From a virus, in the IMG/VR virus record IMGVR_UViG_3300023116_000064, positions 1-53,084 of that record: a stretch of DNA of 53,084 nucleotides; one strand, given 5' to 3'. The position numbers and the translations under genes were made by a program. This document shows, piece after piece, positions 31,301 through 38,473 of this stretch. The stretch's first letter is position 1. Each line of letters opens with the position of its first letter. The notes beneath the pieces are model-generated. The model was not told the origin of the DNA and made no database searches. It saw nothing but the letters and a program-made list of their open reading frames with translations.

Positions 31301-33086
31301 GATCAGTGAAACTAGTAGATGATCCCTTGTTTAAAACAGTTACTCTCTGGATATAAGGACTTCTAGTCGTGATTGCGATACCAGTTGCATAAGAGAATAC
31401 ATAACCAGTATCATCAGTAGAATTATAAAATCCATCTTTGACTGTAAAATCTTCAACTGTGGAAAGATCATTTAGTAAGAGAATATTATTTGTCTTTGTA
31501 GCATCGGTTGGTTTAATAGTTGTTGCTCTAAGACCCGCACCCTTTAGAGTAACTCCTCTAGGAACTGTAAGGGGAACTGTCTCTTCATATGTACCAGAAG
31601 AAACATTAATTATATCCCCATCTGCTGCTACACTTAATGCTTGAGCAATAGTAAGATATGGTTCATTTATATTATCACCACTATTCGAATCGCTACCTGT
31701 AGTGGCAACATAATAAGTCTTTCCAAGTGCATTGAGATCCCCATCAAATCTGGTTGCAGTTGCAACACCAGATACATTCAATGCATCTAACTCAGTATGA
31801 CCATCTACATCTAGATCAGCATTTAGATCAATATTATTATTAAAAGTAGAAACTCCTACTACATCTAGACCACCATCAGTAATTCTTAAACCAGATCTAG
31901 CAGTAGCAATTCCTACAGAATCGACATTAACTACATCCTCATACTTAAGAACACCACCTACTGTAAGATCACCACTGAAAGTTGCGCTAGTAGCAGTGAG
32001 AACCCCAGCAATATTAACGTTATCGAGTTCGGTATGACCATCAACGTCTAAATCACCATCGACATAAAGATCACTTTGGAAAGTACCAACACCAACGAAT
32101 GTGGAAACACCAGAGACTCTTAGAGTATCAAGTTCAGCATGACCATGTACATCTAGATCAGCATTGAGATCAATGTTTCCTGAGAATGTAGAAACACCAG
32201 AGACTCTTAGAGCATCAAGTTCAGCATGACCATTTACATCCAGATCAAATGTGGTAACAATACCACTAATATTAACGTTATCAAGTTCAGTATGCCCATC
32301 TACATCGAGATCACCATTGAGATCAATGTTTCCTGAGAATGTAGAAACACCAGAAACGTTTAAGTTATCAAGTTCGGTGTGTCCATCTACATCTAAATCA
32401 CCATTAAGGTCTGTGTTTCCTGAGAATGTAGAAACACCGGATACTCTTAATTGATCTACTTCAGCATGACCAATTACATCAAGCGTATCAATACCATTAT
32501 TAAAAGTAGCAACACCAACTACATCTAGACCACCATCAGTAATTCTTAAACCACTTCTCGCTGTGGCAATACCGATGGCATCAACGTTAATTACATCTTG
32601 ATAAGTAAGAGTTCCACCAATTGATACATTACCACTAAACTCAGCACTACTAGCAGTAATAACACCAGTTACGCTCATGTTCGTAACTGTTTGTTGATTA
32701 ACCTGGAAGGTTGTTGCAGTAAGTAATCCTACGTTAAACTGGTCAGCTTCAATACCAGTTGAGTGAAGGAAAGAACTACCAATTCTAAATCCATCACTAT
32801 CAATTGTTGCTGCAGTTCCTACAGTAATTTTATTTTCATTTGGGTCAAGAGTAATAGTTCCCGATCCAACGGAAAGAATGCCTACTACTCTTGCATCACC
32901 ATTAACATATAGTTGTGTTCCCGCAGCACCAACAGCACCAACTTCTAATGTGTATCTTGGCAGAGTCGTTCCGATACCAACACTAGTGACTCCCACCGTA
33001 GCAGAAATGCTTACCTGTGAGACATCACCCTGTTTATCGTAATTTAGAGCTCTTGCTACTTGAGATAACTCAGAAGGAAATGCCAT
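28311..33086 (-). CDS. Tail fibre with beta-helix module, 1591 aa
   Basis: 1591 aa. MAFPSELSQVARALNYDKQG, then many units of the type [20 protein letters not shown], the 1.45-kb beta-helix block (LGKTYYVATTGSDSNSG ... VGNLQLAANTFSS), and modules of the type DDDRLRFGAGQDLQIYHD / VELYYDNSKKFETT. Ends TASDEAIALAIALG. No collagen-like tract and no S74 domain, so trimerisation must be arranged differently from the 918- and 1251-aa fibres. The repeating short strands suggest a long beta-structured shaft. Confidence 0.86.
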   Translation of the reverse strand: MAFPSELSQVARALNYDKQGDVSQVSISATVGVTSVGIGTTLPRYTLEVGAVGAAGTQLYVNGDARVVGILSVGSGTITLDPNENKITVGTAATIDSDGFRIGSSFLHSTGIEADQFNVGLLTATTFQVNQQTVTNMSVTGVITASSAEFSGNVSIGGTLTYQDVINVDAIGIATARSGLRITDGGLDVVGVATFNNGIDTLDVIGHAEVDQLRVSGVSTFSGNTDLNGDLDVDGHTELDNLNVSGVSTFSGNIDLNGDLDVDGHTELDNVNISGIVTTFDLDVNGHAELDALRVSGVSTFSGNIDLNADLDVHGHAELDTLRVSGVSTFVGVGTFQSDLYVDGDLDVDGHTELDNVNIAGVLTATSATFSGDLTVGGVLKYEDVVNVDSVGIATARSGLRITDGGLDVVGVSTFNNNIDLNADLDVDGHTELDALNVSGVATATRFDGDLNALGKTYYVATTGSDSNSGDNINEPYLTIAQALSVAADGDIINVSSGTYEETVPLTVPRGVTLKGAGLRATTIKPTDATKTNNILLLNDLSTVEDFTVKDGFYNSTDDTGYVFSYATGIAITTRSPYIQRVTVLNKGSSTSFTDPYGYDTADSPPTSYIAGRGALVDGSKVASNSLEAGMLFNEVTFFTPNNKGVVLTNGARAEYLNCFHYFSSQAIVGTSGTVGIAGTAEARLKFRTPSVTPSVNDVVKLFDSGGSVVAVGTITNYDDPYAKISGKGYGTFTSVGIGTTQRVEFYQSDGTTFTGIASAISFADYTMFGAEMRSVGCAVEYGSQGVVADGVGVQLRLFAMNFNHVGSGKDMSNDPTTVIQANEVVELNSGQVSFVSIDQGGDFRVGDSLYINQETGQVSFASTSYDLENVGNLVVTDGGSNQTLITPTSLTVGNLQLAANTFSSTSGDITIDPGGSSETNITGNLNVSGILTASVLQVSALQKGDTSISLDDTGSDGTIRFNTDGSEAFRINNQQVSVFTGDIDLNADIDVDGHTELDNVNVSGVLTAASAVITGDLSVLGNLTYEDVTDVDSVGLATARAGLRITGGGLDVVGVSTFNDNVFLGDNDKINLGDGNDLQIWHNGSSSNITDAGTGSLYIGGNNDVVITDGSISETKAKFTTNGAVELYYDNSKKFETATSGVNIVGTTTTGQLNVTGVSTFQGNVNLGDDDRLRFGAGQDLQIYHDSATNSSYINESGSGRLEIRGSDLYLADEDGTTMLYAANNAGVSLYYGGGKTFETTGAGVTVTGTTFSNQLGVSGISTFSQGINAEGYVAFRGDTYTASWNSSPGYFSLPDSSYVTFGSSQDLTIKHDGTNSSITNREGDLIIETTTAGEGPGGDDIVIKSRDDFEVQVAGGTTAIYATGGGSVKLNHNGSTKFETTAGGIDVTGHTELDNVNVSGVLTATSAEFSGNVTVLGDLTYENVTNQDSIGIATARAGLRVTGGGLDVVGVSTFHDNVSVAGTFGVTGLSYFQNRIEVHATGGSNRTSLSSDALTFNGSGDLTIKNNTTSGDILFTTKTSTLAKFFSGGAIELYHNNNKTLETTGVGVTITGGLDANGSINSSTDVQIDGVSVLTTASDEAIALAIALG
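30320..31760 (-). repeat. Beta-helix module, copy 2 of 3
   Basis: Same module as at 15880-17355 and 42270-43755, with long identical DNA stretches between copies. Copy 2 is closer to copy 1 in its last part (LTVGNLQLAANTFSS). Confidence 0.75.
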
Positions 33087-33092
33087 GGAAGG

Positions 33093-33109
33093 TTTTTAGT
33101 TATTTATGG
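33093..33109 (-). promoter_or_regulatory. Late-type promoter element
   Basis: CCATAAATAACTAAAAA on the minus strand between oxygenase D and the 1591-aa fibre gene. It matches the extended late motif, so the fibre is probably switched on separately from the enzyme operon upstream. Confidence 0.55.
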
Positions 33110-33703
33110 TTACTCAGTATCAAAGAAGAACATATGAAATAGTCTAGAATCATACTTATCGTATCCAAAATATTTAGATGCTGTGTGGGGACACTTGGCA
33201 TCCCAGATTACCAATCTATTAAAAACATTGGCGACAACATCAATGTGATCCCATGGTGTGGGATCTAAATGTTTGTTCCTCCAAATGATGTCGGATCCCT
33301 CAGTACTTACATGTCTAATGCGTGTTTCTTTATGAGAAAGTAAAGAAGTGCCACATTCATACGGTGCATCTGGTGTCAGATAAACAGTCGCTGCCCAAGT
33401 CTGAGCATCGGCATGATAAACCAGAGCATCTTCACAAGTACAGTGCTGGAACCTAGCACACATACCATGAACATCTGTCCAATTAGTAATTCTCCTCCCC
33501 ATAATGGATTCAAATTTTTCTTTAGTTCCAGTAACTTCATACTGATGCTCAGTTCTCCTACCTCGGTGATAATCACTAAAGTGATAGTCTAAGGAAAGAG
33601 CAAAGTTTCGAATAGCAATTGGATCTTCATAAAAGTTTTCAACAACCCAAAGAGTGGGATTTGGGTTTTGATTTAATTTTGCATCTCCTAGGAAATATTT
33701 CAT
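33110..33703 (-). CDS. DUF6445-like putative 2OG/Fe(II) oxygenase D
   Basis: 197 aa. VVENFYEDPIAIRNFALSLD at the N-terminus and the core WAATVYLTPDAP with HAD (97-99) as HxD, CGTSLLSHK (118-125), NRLVIWDAKCPHTA (162-175) with H173, and R187 in the last strand. This is the pattern of DUF6445/P4H-like oxygenases from cyanophages and bacteria. ATG overlaps the stop of the 718-aa multidomain gene as ATGA, so it is the third gene of an operon running from the promoter at 36852. Substrate unknown. Confidence 0.74.
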   Translation of the reverse strand: MKYFLGDAKLNQNPNPTLWVVENFYEDPIAIRNFALSLDYHFSDYHRGRRTEHQYEVTGTKEKFESIMGRRITNWTDVHGMCARFQHCTCEDALVYHADAQTWAATVYLTPDAPYECGTSLLSHKETRIRHVSTEGSDIIWRNKHLDPTPWDHIDVVANVFNRLVIWDAKCPHTASKYFGYDKYDSRLFHMFFFDTE

Positions 33704-35856
33704 GTCAGTTCTGGGGGTTTAACGGCATTCTCACAAAAACGGCAGAGATTAAAGCATTGGAAGTTATCTGGGATAACATCTTCATAAGATTGTTCATAGA
33801 GATTTCCAAGAATATGCTCAAGACCATAGTCCATACAACAGAGTGATACATCACCATTTGGGAGCATCACATTGTGATACATCTTCTCAAGACAACCACA
33901 GGTCATCTCTTGCTCACCATGATAAATGGAACGATACTCATCCTTGCGATTGAGTAGTTCTGGTTTCATAATACTTTCACCAAGAAGATTTCCTGCTCTA
34001 GACCACATAGCATATACGGGAGCATCCGTGAAAACATGTCGCACACTTTCATGTACTGTTCCCATACACATAGTAGTAAAGTTATTGATCTGGGGCCAAA
34101 CTTTACTGAAGTGTTCGATCACTTCAATGTATCTCTTAGTGATAGGATGCTTTGCTTTTCTTTCTTGATCGGGTAAGTGAAGAACAAATCCACCATTTGG
34201 TCCACCAGCAAAAGGAATGTGTTTGATGCGATCAATATCCTCAATACTCATGCCAATACCAGTGGTAAAGATTGAGATGGGATGACCCTTTTCATGAGCA
34301 TAAAGAACCATATCAGTGCAGTTCTTATTCAACCAAGGTTCAGTAAATCCAGCAAAGGTTACACGAACTTCTTGTGGAAGTTTATCAACTGCTTTCTTGA
34401 AGTTATCGAGCGTCATAAAACGCTCACCTTTGTAAGACTTTTGAAGAGTTCTTTGTGGGCAGAAGACACAATCAACTACACAACCGTTTTGAGTGTCGAT
34501 AGAAGTGGTGAATTCCATCGTTGGGGCAATAGAGTTTTTCCACTTGTCTTTTGGTTGCTCTCTATTGTCAATGTATAGATTGATTTGTTCATACTTTTCA
34601 ATGAACCAATCATCCCATAAAGCCCACTTCATATCAACATAGTCGATAGAATAGATTTCATGTTTTGGAAATTCTCTGAGATAAGTATCCCTAAACTTTC
34701 TAAACTTAACTTTGTTTTCTGGAGTATCTAGGTGCCACTCACCAGCAATCTTACTGACATTTTTGCGAATCCAATCCATATTTTCATCATTGAAAATATC
34801 ATACTCACCACCTTCACAATCAGTCTTAAGAAAATCAATTTTTGGAATATTATTTTCCCTAACAAAATTCATAAAATTAACAGATGGAATTGTATTCTCA
34901 TTTTCATCCTCAGAGGCATAAACAAGACTCTGATTAAAAAGACCACATGTTTTTAATGAACCATCTTCTGGTCCAATTGCTTTATTTGTAAGAACAGTAT
35001 TACTATCCTGCACATTTTCAACAAGATCTTTGAAAAGATCTGGGTGTGGTTCAAAGCAATAAACCTTTGCTGGATTTTGTTCTTTGATTAAATGTACAAA
35101 TGGACCAACACTCGAACCAATATCAAAAACAATATCTCCTTCTTCTACCTTAAAGAATTTTTGATAGACATTATCAACAAAAATTTCTTTTTCGACAGTT
35201 CTCTTAAACCATTCGTTATTTGCAGCATGTCCCCAATTGAAATCTCTCAATCTCTTGGGTAGATAAACTCGATGGAGATCTTTTCCAGTATCTCCCAGTT
35301 TTTGGAGATTGTTTTTAACTGCAGTTAAATGAATTTCATCCAGAGGATAGTTCAAGAAAAGATCTTCAAGAATATCTCTAGCTTCATTGCACAGTCCAAC
35401 CCACCATGCTGCTACTGCTTTTTCAAAACGAATACCATAATATCCAGGATATTCAACATCAACACCAAGTTTTTCTTCTGGATCTTTATCGGCAACTTTC
35501 TCACCGATAGAAGCAATCAAAAATGCATCGTGATAGTTCTCTTCTCTTTCATAAAAGCGACTCAGAAGAAAATACCCTTCAGGACGATTTGGCATAATTG
35601 TCAAACCATGCTGATACAATCCCTTAACGGTAAAGTTTCTACACCCCTGCTTACTGAAACAAATGCCAGCACGAAGAATACATTGATACTTAATAATATC
35701 TTGATCGGTTCTCTCTGCTGCTCTCAAATAGTAGGAGACTGCAGATGCTGTTTGATTAAGTTTATCGTAATAGATTGCCAGATTTAAATTGTTATCAACA
35801 TTTTCTGGATCGGCAATAAAACTATAAAGCAAATTGCTCAACATTTTATCATTCAT
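33700..35856 (-). CDS. TPR - FkbM methyltransferase - radical SAM/SPASM fusion
   Basis: 718 aa with three parts. Residues about 10-195 are TPR-like helices (NLNLAIYYDKLNQTASAV, YQHGLTIMPNRPEGYFLLSR). Residues 235-420 are an FkbM-type SAM methyltransferase: VFDIGSSVGPF (243-253), YCFEPHP (266-272), DFLKTDCEGGEYDI (341-354). Residues 445-718 are a radical SAM domain with C459-x3-C463-x2-C466, FAGFTEP (501-507), and a SPASM-type Cys set at C653, C655, C673, C674, C701, C705, C708. FkbM enzymes O-methylate sugars or small molecules; SPASM radical enzymes modify peptides or sugars. The start overlaps the propeller gene by 8 nt, and ATG at 35844 is an alternative. The reaction is not predictable. 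Confidence 0.82.
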   Translation of the reverse strand: MNDKMLSNLLYSFIADPENVDNNLNLAIYYDKLNQTASAVSYYLRAAERTDQDIIKYQCILRAGICFSKQGCRNFTVKGLYQHGLTIMPNRPEGYFLLSRFYEREENYHDAFLIASIGEKVADKDPEEKLGVDVEYPGYYGIRFEKAVAAWWVGLCNEARDILEDLFLNYPLDEIHLTAVKNNLQKLGDTGKDLHRVYLPKRLRDFNWGHAANNEWFKRTVEKEIFVDNVYQKFFKVEEGDIVFDIGSSVGPFVHLIKEQNPAKVYCFEPHPDLFKDLVENVQDSNTVLTNKAIGPEDGSLKTCGLFNQSLVYASEDENENTIPSVNFMNFVRENNIPKIDFLKTDCEGGEYDIFNDENMDWIRKNVSKIAGEWHLDTPENKVKFRKFRDTYLREFPKHEIYSIDYVDMKWALWDDWFIEKYEQINLYIDNREQPKDKWKNSIAPTMEFTTSIDTQNGCVVDCVFCPQRTLQKSYKGERFMTLDNFKKAVDKLPQEVRVTFAGFTEPWLNKNCTDMVLYAHEKGHPISIFTTGIGMSIEDIDRIKHIPFAGGPNGGFVLHLPDQERKAKHPITKRYIEVIEHFSKVWPQINNFTTMCMGTVHESVRHVFTDAPVYAMWSRAGNLLGESIMKPELLNRKDEYRSIYHGEQEMTCGCLEKMYHNVMLPNGDVSLCCMDYGLEHILGNLYEQSYEDVIPDNFQCFNLCRFCENAVKPPELT

Positions 35857-36826
35857 TAGTCAAAAACTCCTCCAAAACAGTCTCAGGAAACTTAAGCAAA
35901 TAGGCAGCATTATCTTGGAATCCAAAAGTCATGAGCATATTTTCCTTATGTATGGCAAGACCAACGCAGAACTCTACGTGACCACCCATGATAAAGAACT
36001 TGTTTGACCACTTCACAAGATTAAAATCTTTATCCCAGAAAAGAACTCTGTGATAATAAACAGCATCTTTTCTACCAACTTCACTCTTGAACAAATCAAC
36101 TTCATGAGTGATAGCAACATACCCACCTTTCCAAGGAATGACCTGAGATCCTCCACGAGGATACCCATCCATGTTTTTACCTTCCCTTGTGAATAGTTGT
36201 TCAGAAGTTCCAGTTGTAGGATTAACTTTAACCAGTTCTGTCGGATTGCTCCACTTAATATAGTGGTATGGCATATCAGTAACTGGCATCCAATTCTTTT
36301 CACAATAAGAATTTGGATCTAGTGGTGGTTGAATTCTTGTTTGTGATACTTGCTTTACGGCATTGTTCTCAACAACAAGTTCGCACAATTCCATTCTTCC
36401 TGTTCCAACAGTGTCCTCATCTCTACGGACACCAGAATAGAATAGTTTGTTACCCCAACGGAAAAGACGAGCATCTTCTAGACCAACAAAATCCCAGAGC
36501 TCCTTGTCTGGAAACTTTGATGTATCTACTTTGTTGCAGCGAACAACATCATAATTATCATTCAATTCCAAATAATAATTCCAAGTTCTAAGATGAATAT
36601 CATCCTCAGGATGGACATAAGTCAGAGGACCATACTGATGTTGAAATAATTTTTCTTCGGAATGGTAGAAAGTATAATTAACAGATCTAAGATTAACCAT
36701 AACCTTATCACCATCAACAAAAACTGATGGGTTCATCAAACCCAGACCACCAGTTAAGTTGGGATCAACAATTAAAGGATGTATAGATCCACCCTGCTCA
36801 ATGGCAGATTGTGCGAATATCTTCAT
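35849..36826 (-). CDS. Five-bladed propeller glycosidase/phosphorylase-like protein (GH130-like)
   Basis: 325 aa. Repeated blade motifs: NPSVFVDGDKVMVNLRSVNY, WDFVGLEDARLFRWGNKLFY (111-130), EKNWMPV (176-182), YPRGGSQVIPWKGGYVAITHE (222-242), and GGHVEFCVGLAIHKENMLMTFG (281-302). The 'GLEDARLF ... KNW ... GGSQ/GGT ... EF-x-xG' order resembles the GH130 mannoside phosphorylases and related proteins found beside glycosyltransferases. It is the first gene after a perfect sigma-70 promoter and heads the operon with the radical SAM fusion and oxygenase D. Action on a glycan of host or fibre is an inference. Confidence 0.68.
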   Translation of the reverse strand: MKIFAQSAIEQGGSIHPLIVDPNLTGGLGLMNPSVFVDGDKVMVNLRSVNYTFYHSEEKLFQHQYGPLTYVHPEDDIHLRTWNYYLELNDNYDVVRCNKVDTSKFPDKELWDFVGLEDARLFRWGNKLFYSGVRRDEDTVGTGRMELCELVVENNAVKQVSQTRIQPPLDPNSYCEKNWMPVTDMPYHYIKWSNPTELVKVNPTTGTSEQLFTREGKNMDGYPRGGSQVIPWKGGYVAITHEVDLFKSEVGRKDAVYYHRVLFWDKDFNLVKWSNKFFIMGGHVEFCVGLAIHKENMLMTFGFQDNAAYLLKFPETVLEEFLTNE

Positions 36827-36851
36827 TCAATGAATACTATTTCTCAGTCAC

Positions 36852-36880
36852 ATTATATATTAGATTATCAAAAGTGTCAA
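36852..36880 (-). promoter_or_regulatory. Perfect-consensus sigma-70 promoter before the glycan/radical SAM operon
   Basis: Minus strand TTGACA (36880-36875), 17-nt spacer, TATAAT (36857-36852). The -35 box contains the TGA stop of the XkdW-like gene upstream. Transcript start near 36845, 19 nt before the propeller gene. Confidence 0.85.
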
Positions 36881-37206
36881 TCGCGTGGAGTTTCTGGTTC
36901 TGGATCTGGAATTACTGGTTCTACTTCACCTCTTTCCAATCTAGCATAATAGTCCTGATATTCATTAACTCTTGCTTGGAAAGCATCCTCAGTTTCTTTA
37001 GCATATCTATCTTTAACTGCTTGAATTCTAGCAGTCATTGCATCAGAAAATGCACCAGCTTTGAAGAGATCGTCCAGTTGTTCGGTGATATCTGGATACT
37101 CTTCTTTTCTTTTTTCACCATATCTCATCAATCCCGAATTTTCAGGAATTGATTTTGTTCCAATCTCTTTAATCAAAGAATCTTCGCCTTCATCAAAGTA
37201 AGCCAT
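36877..37206 (-). CDS. XkdW-like small protein, second copy
   Basis: 109 aa. MAYFDEGEDSLIKEIGTKSI, then GEKRKEEYPDITEQLDDLFK, FSDAMTARIQAVKDRYAK, and a Pro/Glu-rich tail ending PETPRD. The YPDITEQLDDLF / IQAVKDRY part matches the XkdW-type pattern of the 123-aa protein at 8359, here placed in the middle instead of the end. It follows the glycine-rich gene 37244-38431, consistent with a fibre-linked function. Good ribosome site GAGGAG. Confidence 0.72.
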   Translation of the reverse strand: MAYFDEGEDSLIKEIGTKSIPENSGLMRYGEKRKEEYPDITEQLDDLFKAGAFSDAMTARIQAVKDRYAKETEDAFQARVNEYQDYYARLERGEVEPVIPDPEPETPRD

Positions 37207-37243
37207 TTGTTTTCTCCTCTGTATGGTTTATTAAATTATTTAA

Positions 37244-38431
37244 TTAGGTTAATCTCCAACGGATCATTACACGTCCAGGAGCACCATTTCCACCGAAGTT
37301 TGGATGTCCATAAGATGGACCGTTGTGATAACTACCAGCACCACCACCAGCGCCTGTTCCAACAATAGCATCAAGTTCTTTAGATCCAGCACCGTTTCCA
37401 AGTGGTTCTACACCTGTTACCATATTGGTATAAGGTTGTGTAGGAGTAGATCCAGATCCTCTACCACCACCATATCTTCCGTTTCCAGCAACCTCAGAAG
37501 AGTTTCCTCCTCCTCCGCCACCACCAGCGATATATTCTGCAGATCCTGTTCTCCAAGGTACTGCAACACCAACGCCACCCCATCCGTTTCCTGGAGATGA
37601 TGTAGGAGCAGAACCACCAGCACCACCAGCACCACCGCCACCAGCACCAGTCCAAGTGTTTGCATTATTTCCGCCCGCATTCCCATATCCCTTAACAATA
37701 CCCGTGTTCATGTATGGAGTATTATTAAAGGCAGTGATAGGCATTGGGGATGGGTCATATCCTGCCTGAGTTGGGTTCCATTGACCACCAAGATAAGTTG
37801 GGTTTGTTGGAAGTCTATATCCTTGTGCAGCGCCGCCGCCAGATCCACCTCTTACATCAATTCTCTGATAGGAGCTACTGAATCCACCCTCTGTAGATCC
37901 ACCACCACCACCATCAGCAACATATGGTAGTGGAGATGCTGGTGGTCCTTCAATGTAAGAAGGAAGTCCTCTTTCTCCAAATCCACCAGGATAATATCCT
38001 CTTCCTTTACCACCACGTCCTACTCTAATATAATAGTTTCCAGCAGGTAAATCAACACCTCTACCAATAACAACTCCGCCTGCTCCACCGCCACCATTTC
38101 CATTTGTGGAGTGGAACATGCCGCCGGCACCACCACCACCAATAATCATGAAATCAACTCTGATTTTACTATTAACTGTTAGTGTTCCATCACCCCAGAA
38201 AGTTCTCGATTCATACTGATATCCATTTTCAGTATAGGTATTAACTTCACCACCAATAACACTAGCAGCGTATCCAACTGGTTGAGTAACTCCACCAACC
38301 GTAATACCATTACTATAACTAACACCACCAGCAACATCCAGTGTTCCATCAACGTTTAGAGTTGTTCCTGATGGAATAGTAACCTGAGAACCAGTTCTGC
38401 CTTGGATACTATCGACTCTTAATGTAGACAT
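37244..38431 (-). CDS. Glycine-rich fibre-tip / adhesin-like protein, 395 aa
   Basis: 395 aa. N-terminus MSTLRVDSIQGRTGSQVTIP, with SGTTLNVDGTLDVAGGVSYS, as in many phage fibres; then YESRTFWGDGTLTVNSKIRV and FMIIGGGGAGGMF leading into a long glycine-rich part with PTYLGGQWNPTQAGYDPSPM and ending GAPGRVMIRWRLT. It is the largest of the three stand-alone glycine-rich proteins. Conserved first and last strands with variable glycine loops between them suggest a shared fold and host-range variation. Confidence 0.82.
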   Translation of the reverse strand: MSTLRVDSIQGRTGSQVTIPSGTTLNVDGTLDVAGGVSYSNGITVGGVTQPVGYAASVIGGEVNTYTENGYQYESRTFWGDGTLTVNSKIRVDFMIIGGGGAGGMFHSTNGNGGGGAGGVVIGRGVDLPAGNYYIRVGRGGKGRGYYPGGFGERGLPSYIEGPPASPLPYVADGGGGGSTEGGFSSSYQRIDVRGGSGGGAAQGYRLPTNPTYLGGQWNPTQAGYDPSPMPITAFNNTPYMNTGIVKGYGNAGGNNANTWTGAGGGGAGGAGGSAPTSSPGNGWGGVGVAVPWRTGSAEYIAGGGGGGGNSSEVAGNGRYGGGRGSGSTPTQPYTNMVTGVEPLGNGAGSKELDAIVGTGAGGGAGSYHNGPSYGHPNFGGNGAPGRVMIRWRLT

Positions 38432-38464
38432 TCTTTCTTCCGTTTACGGCAATTTTGTTAAAAC

Positions 38465-38472
38465 TATTTATA
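38465..38472 (-). promoter_or_regulatory. Exact T4-type late promoter TATAAATA
   Basis: TATAAATA on the minus strand, identical to the T4 late -10 consensus, just after the stop of the 2225-aa fibre gene and about 34 nt before the ATG of the 395-aa glycine-rich gene. Confidence 0.65.
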
Positions 38473-38473
38473 A

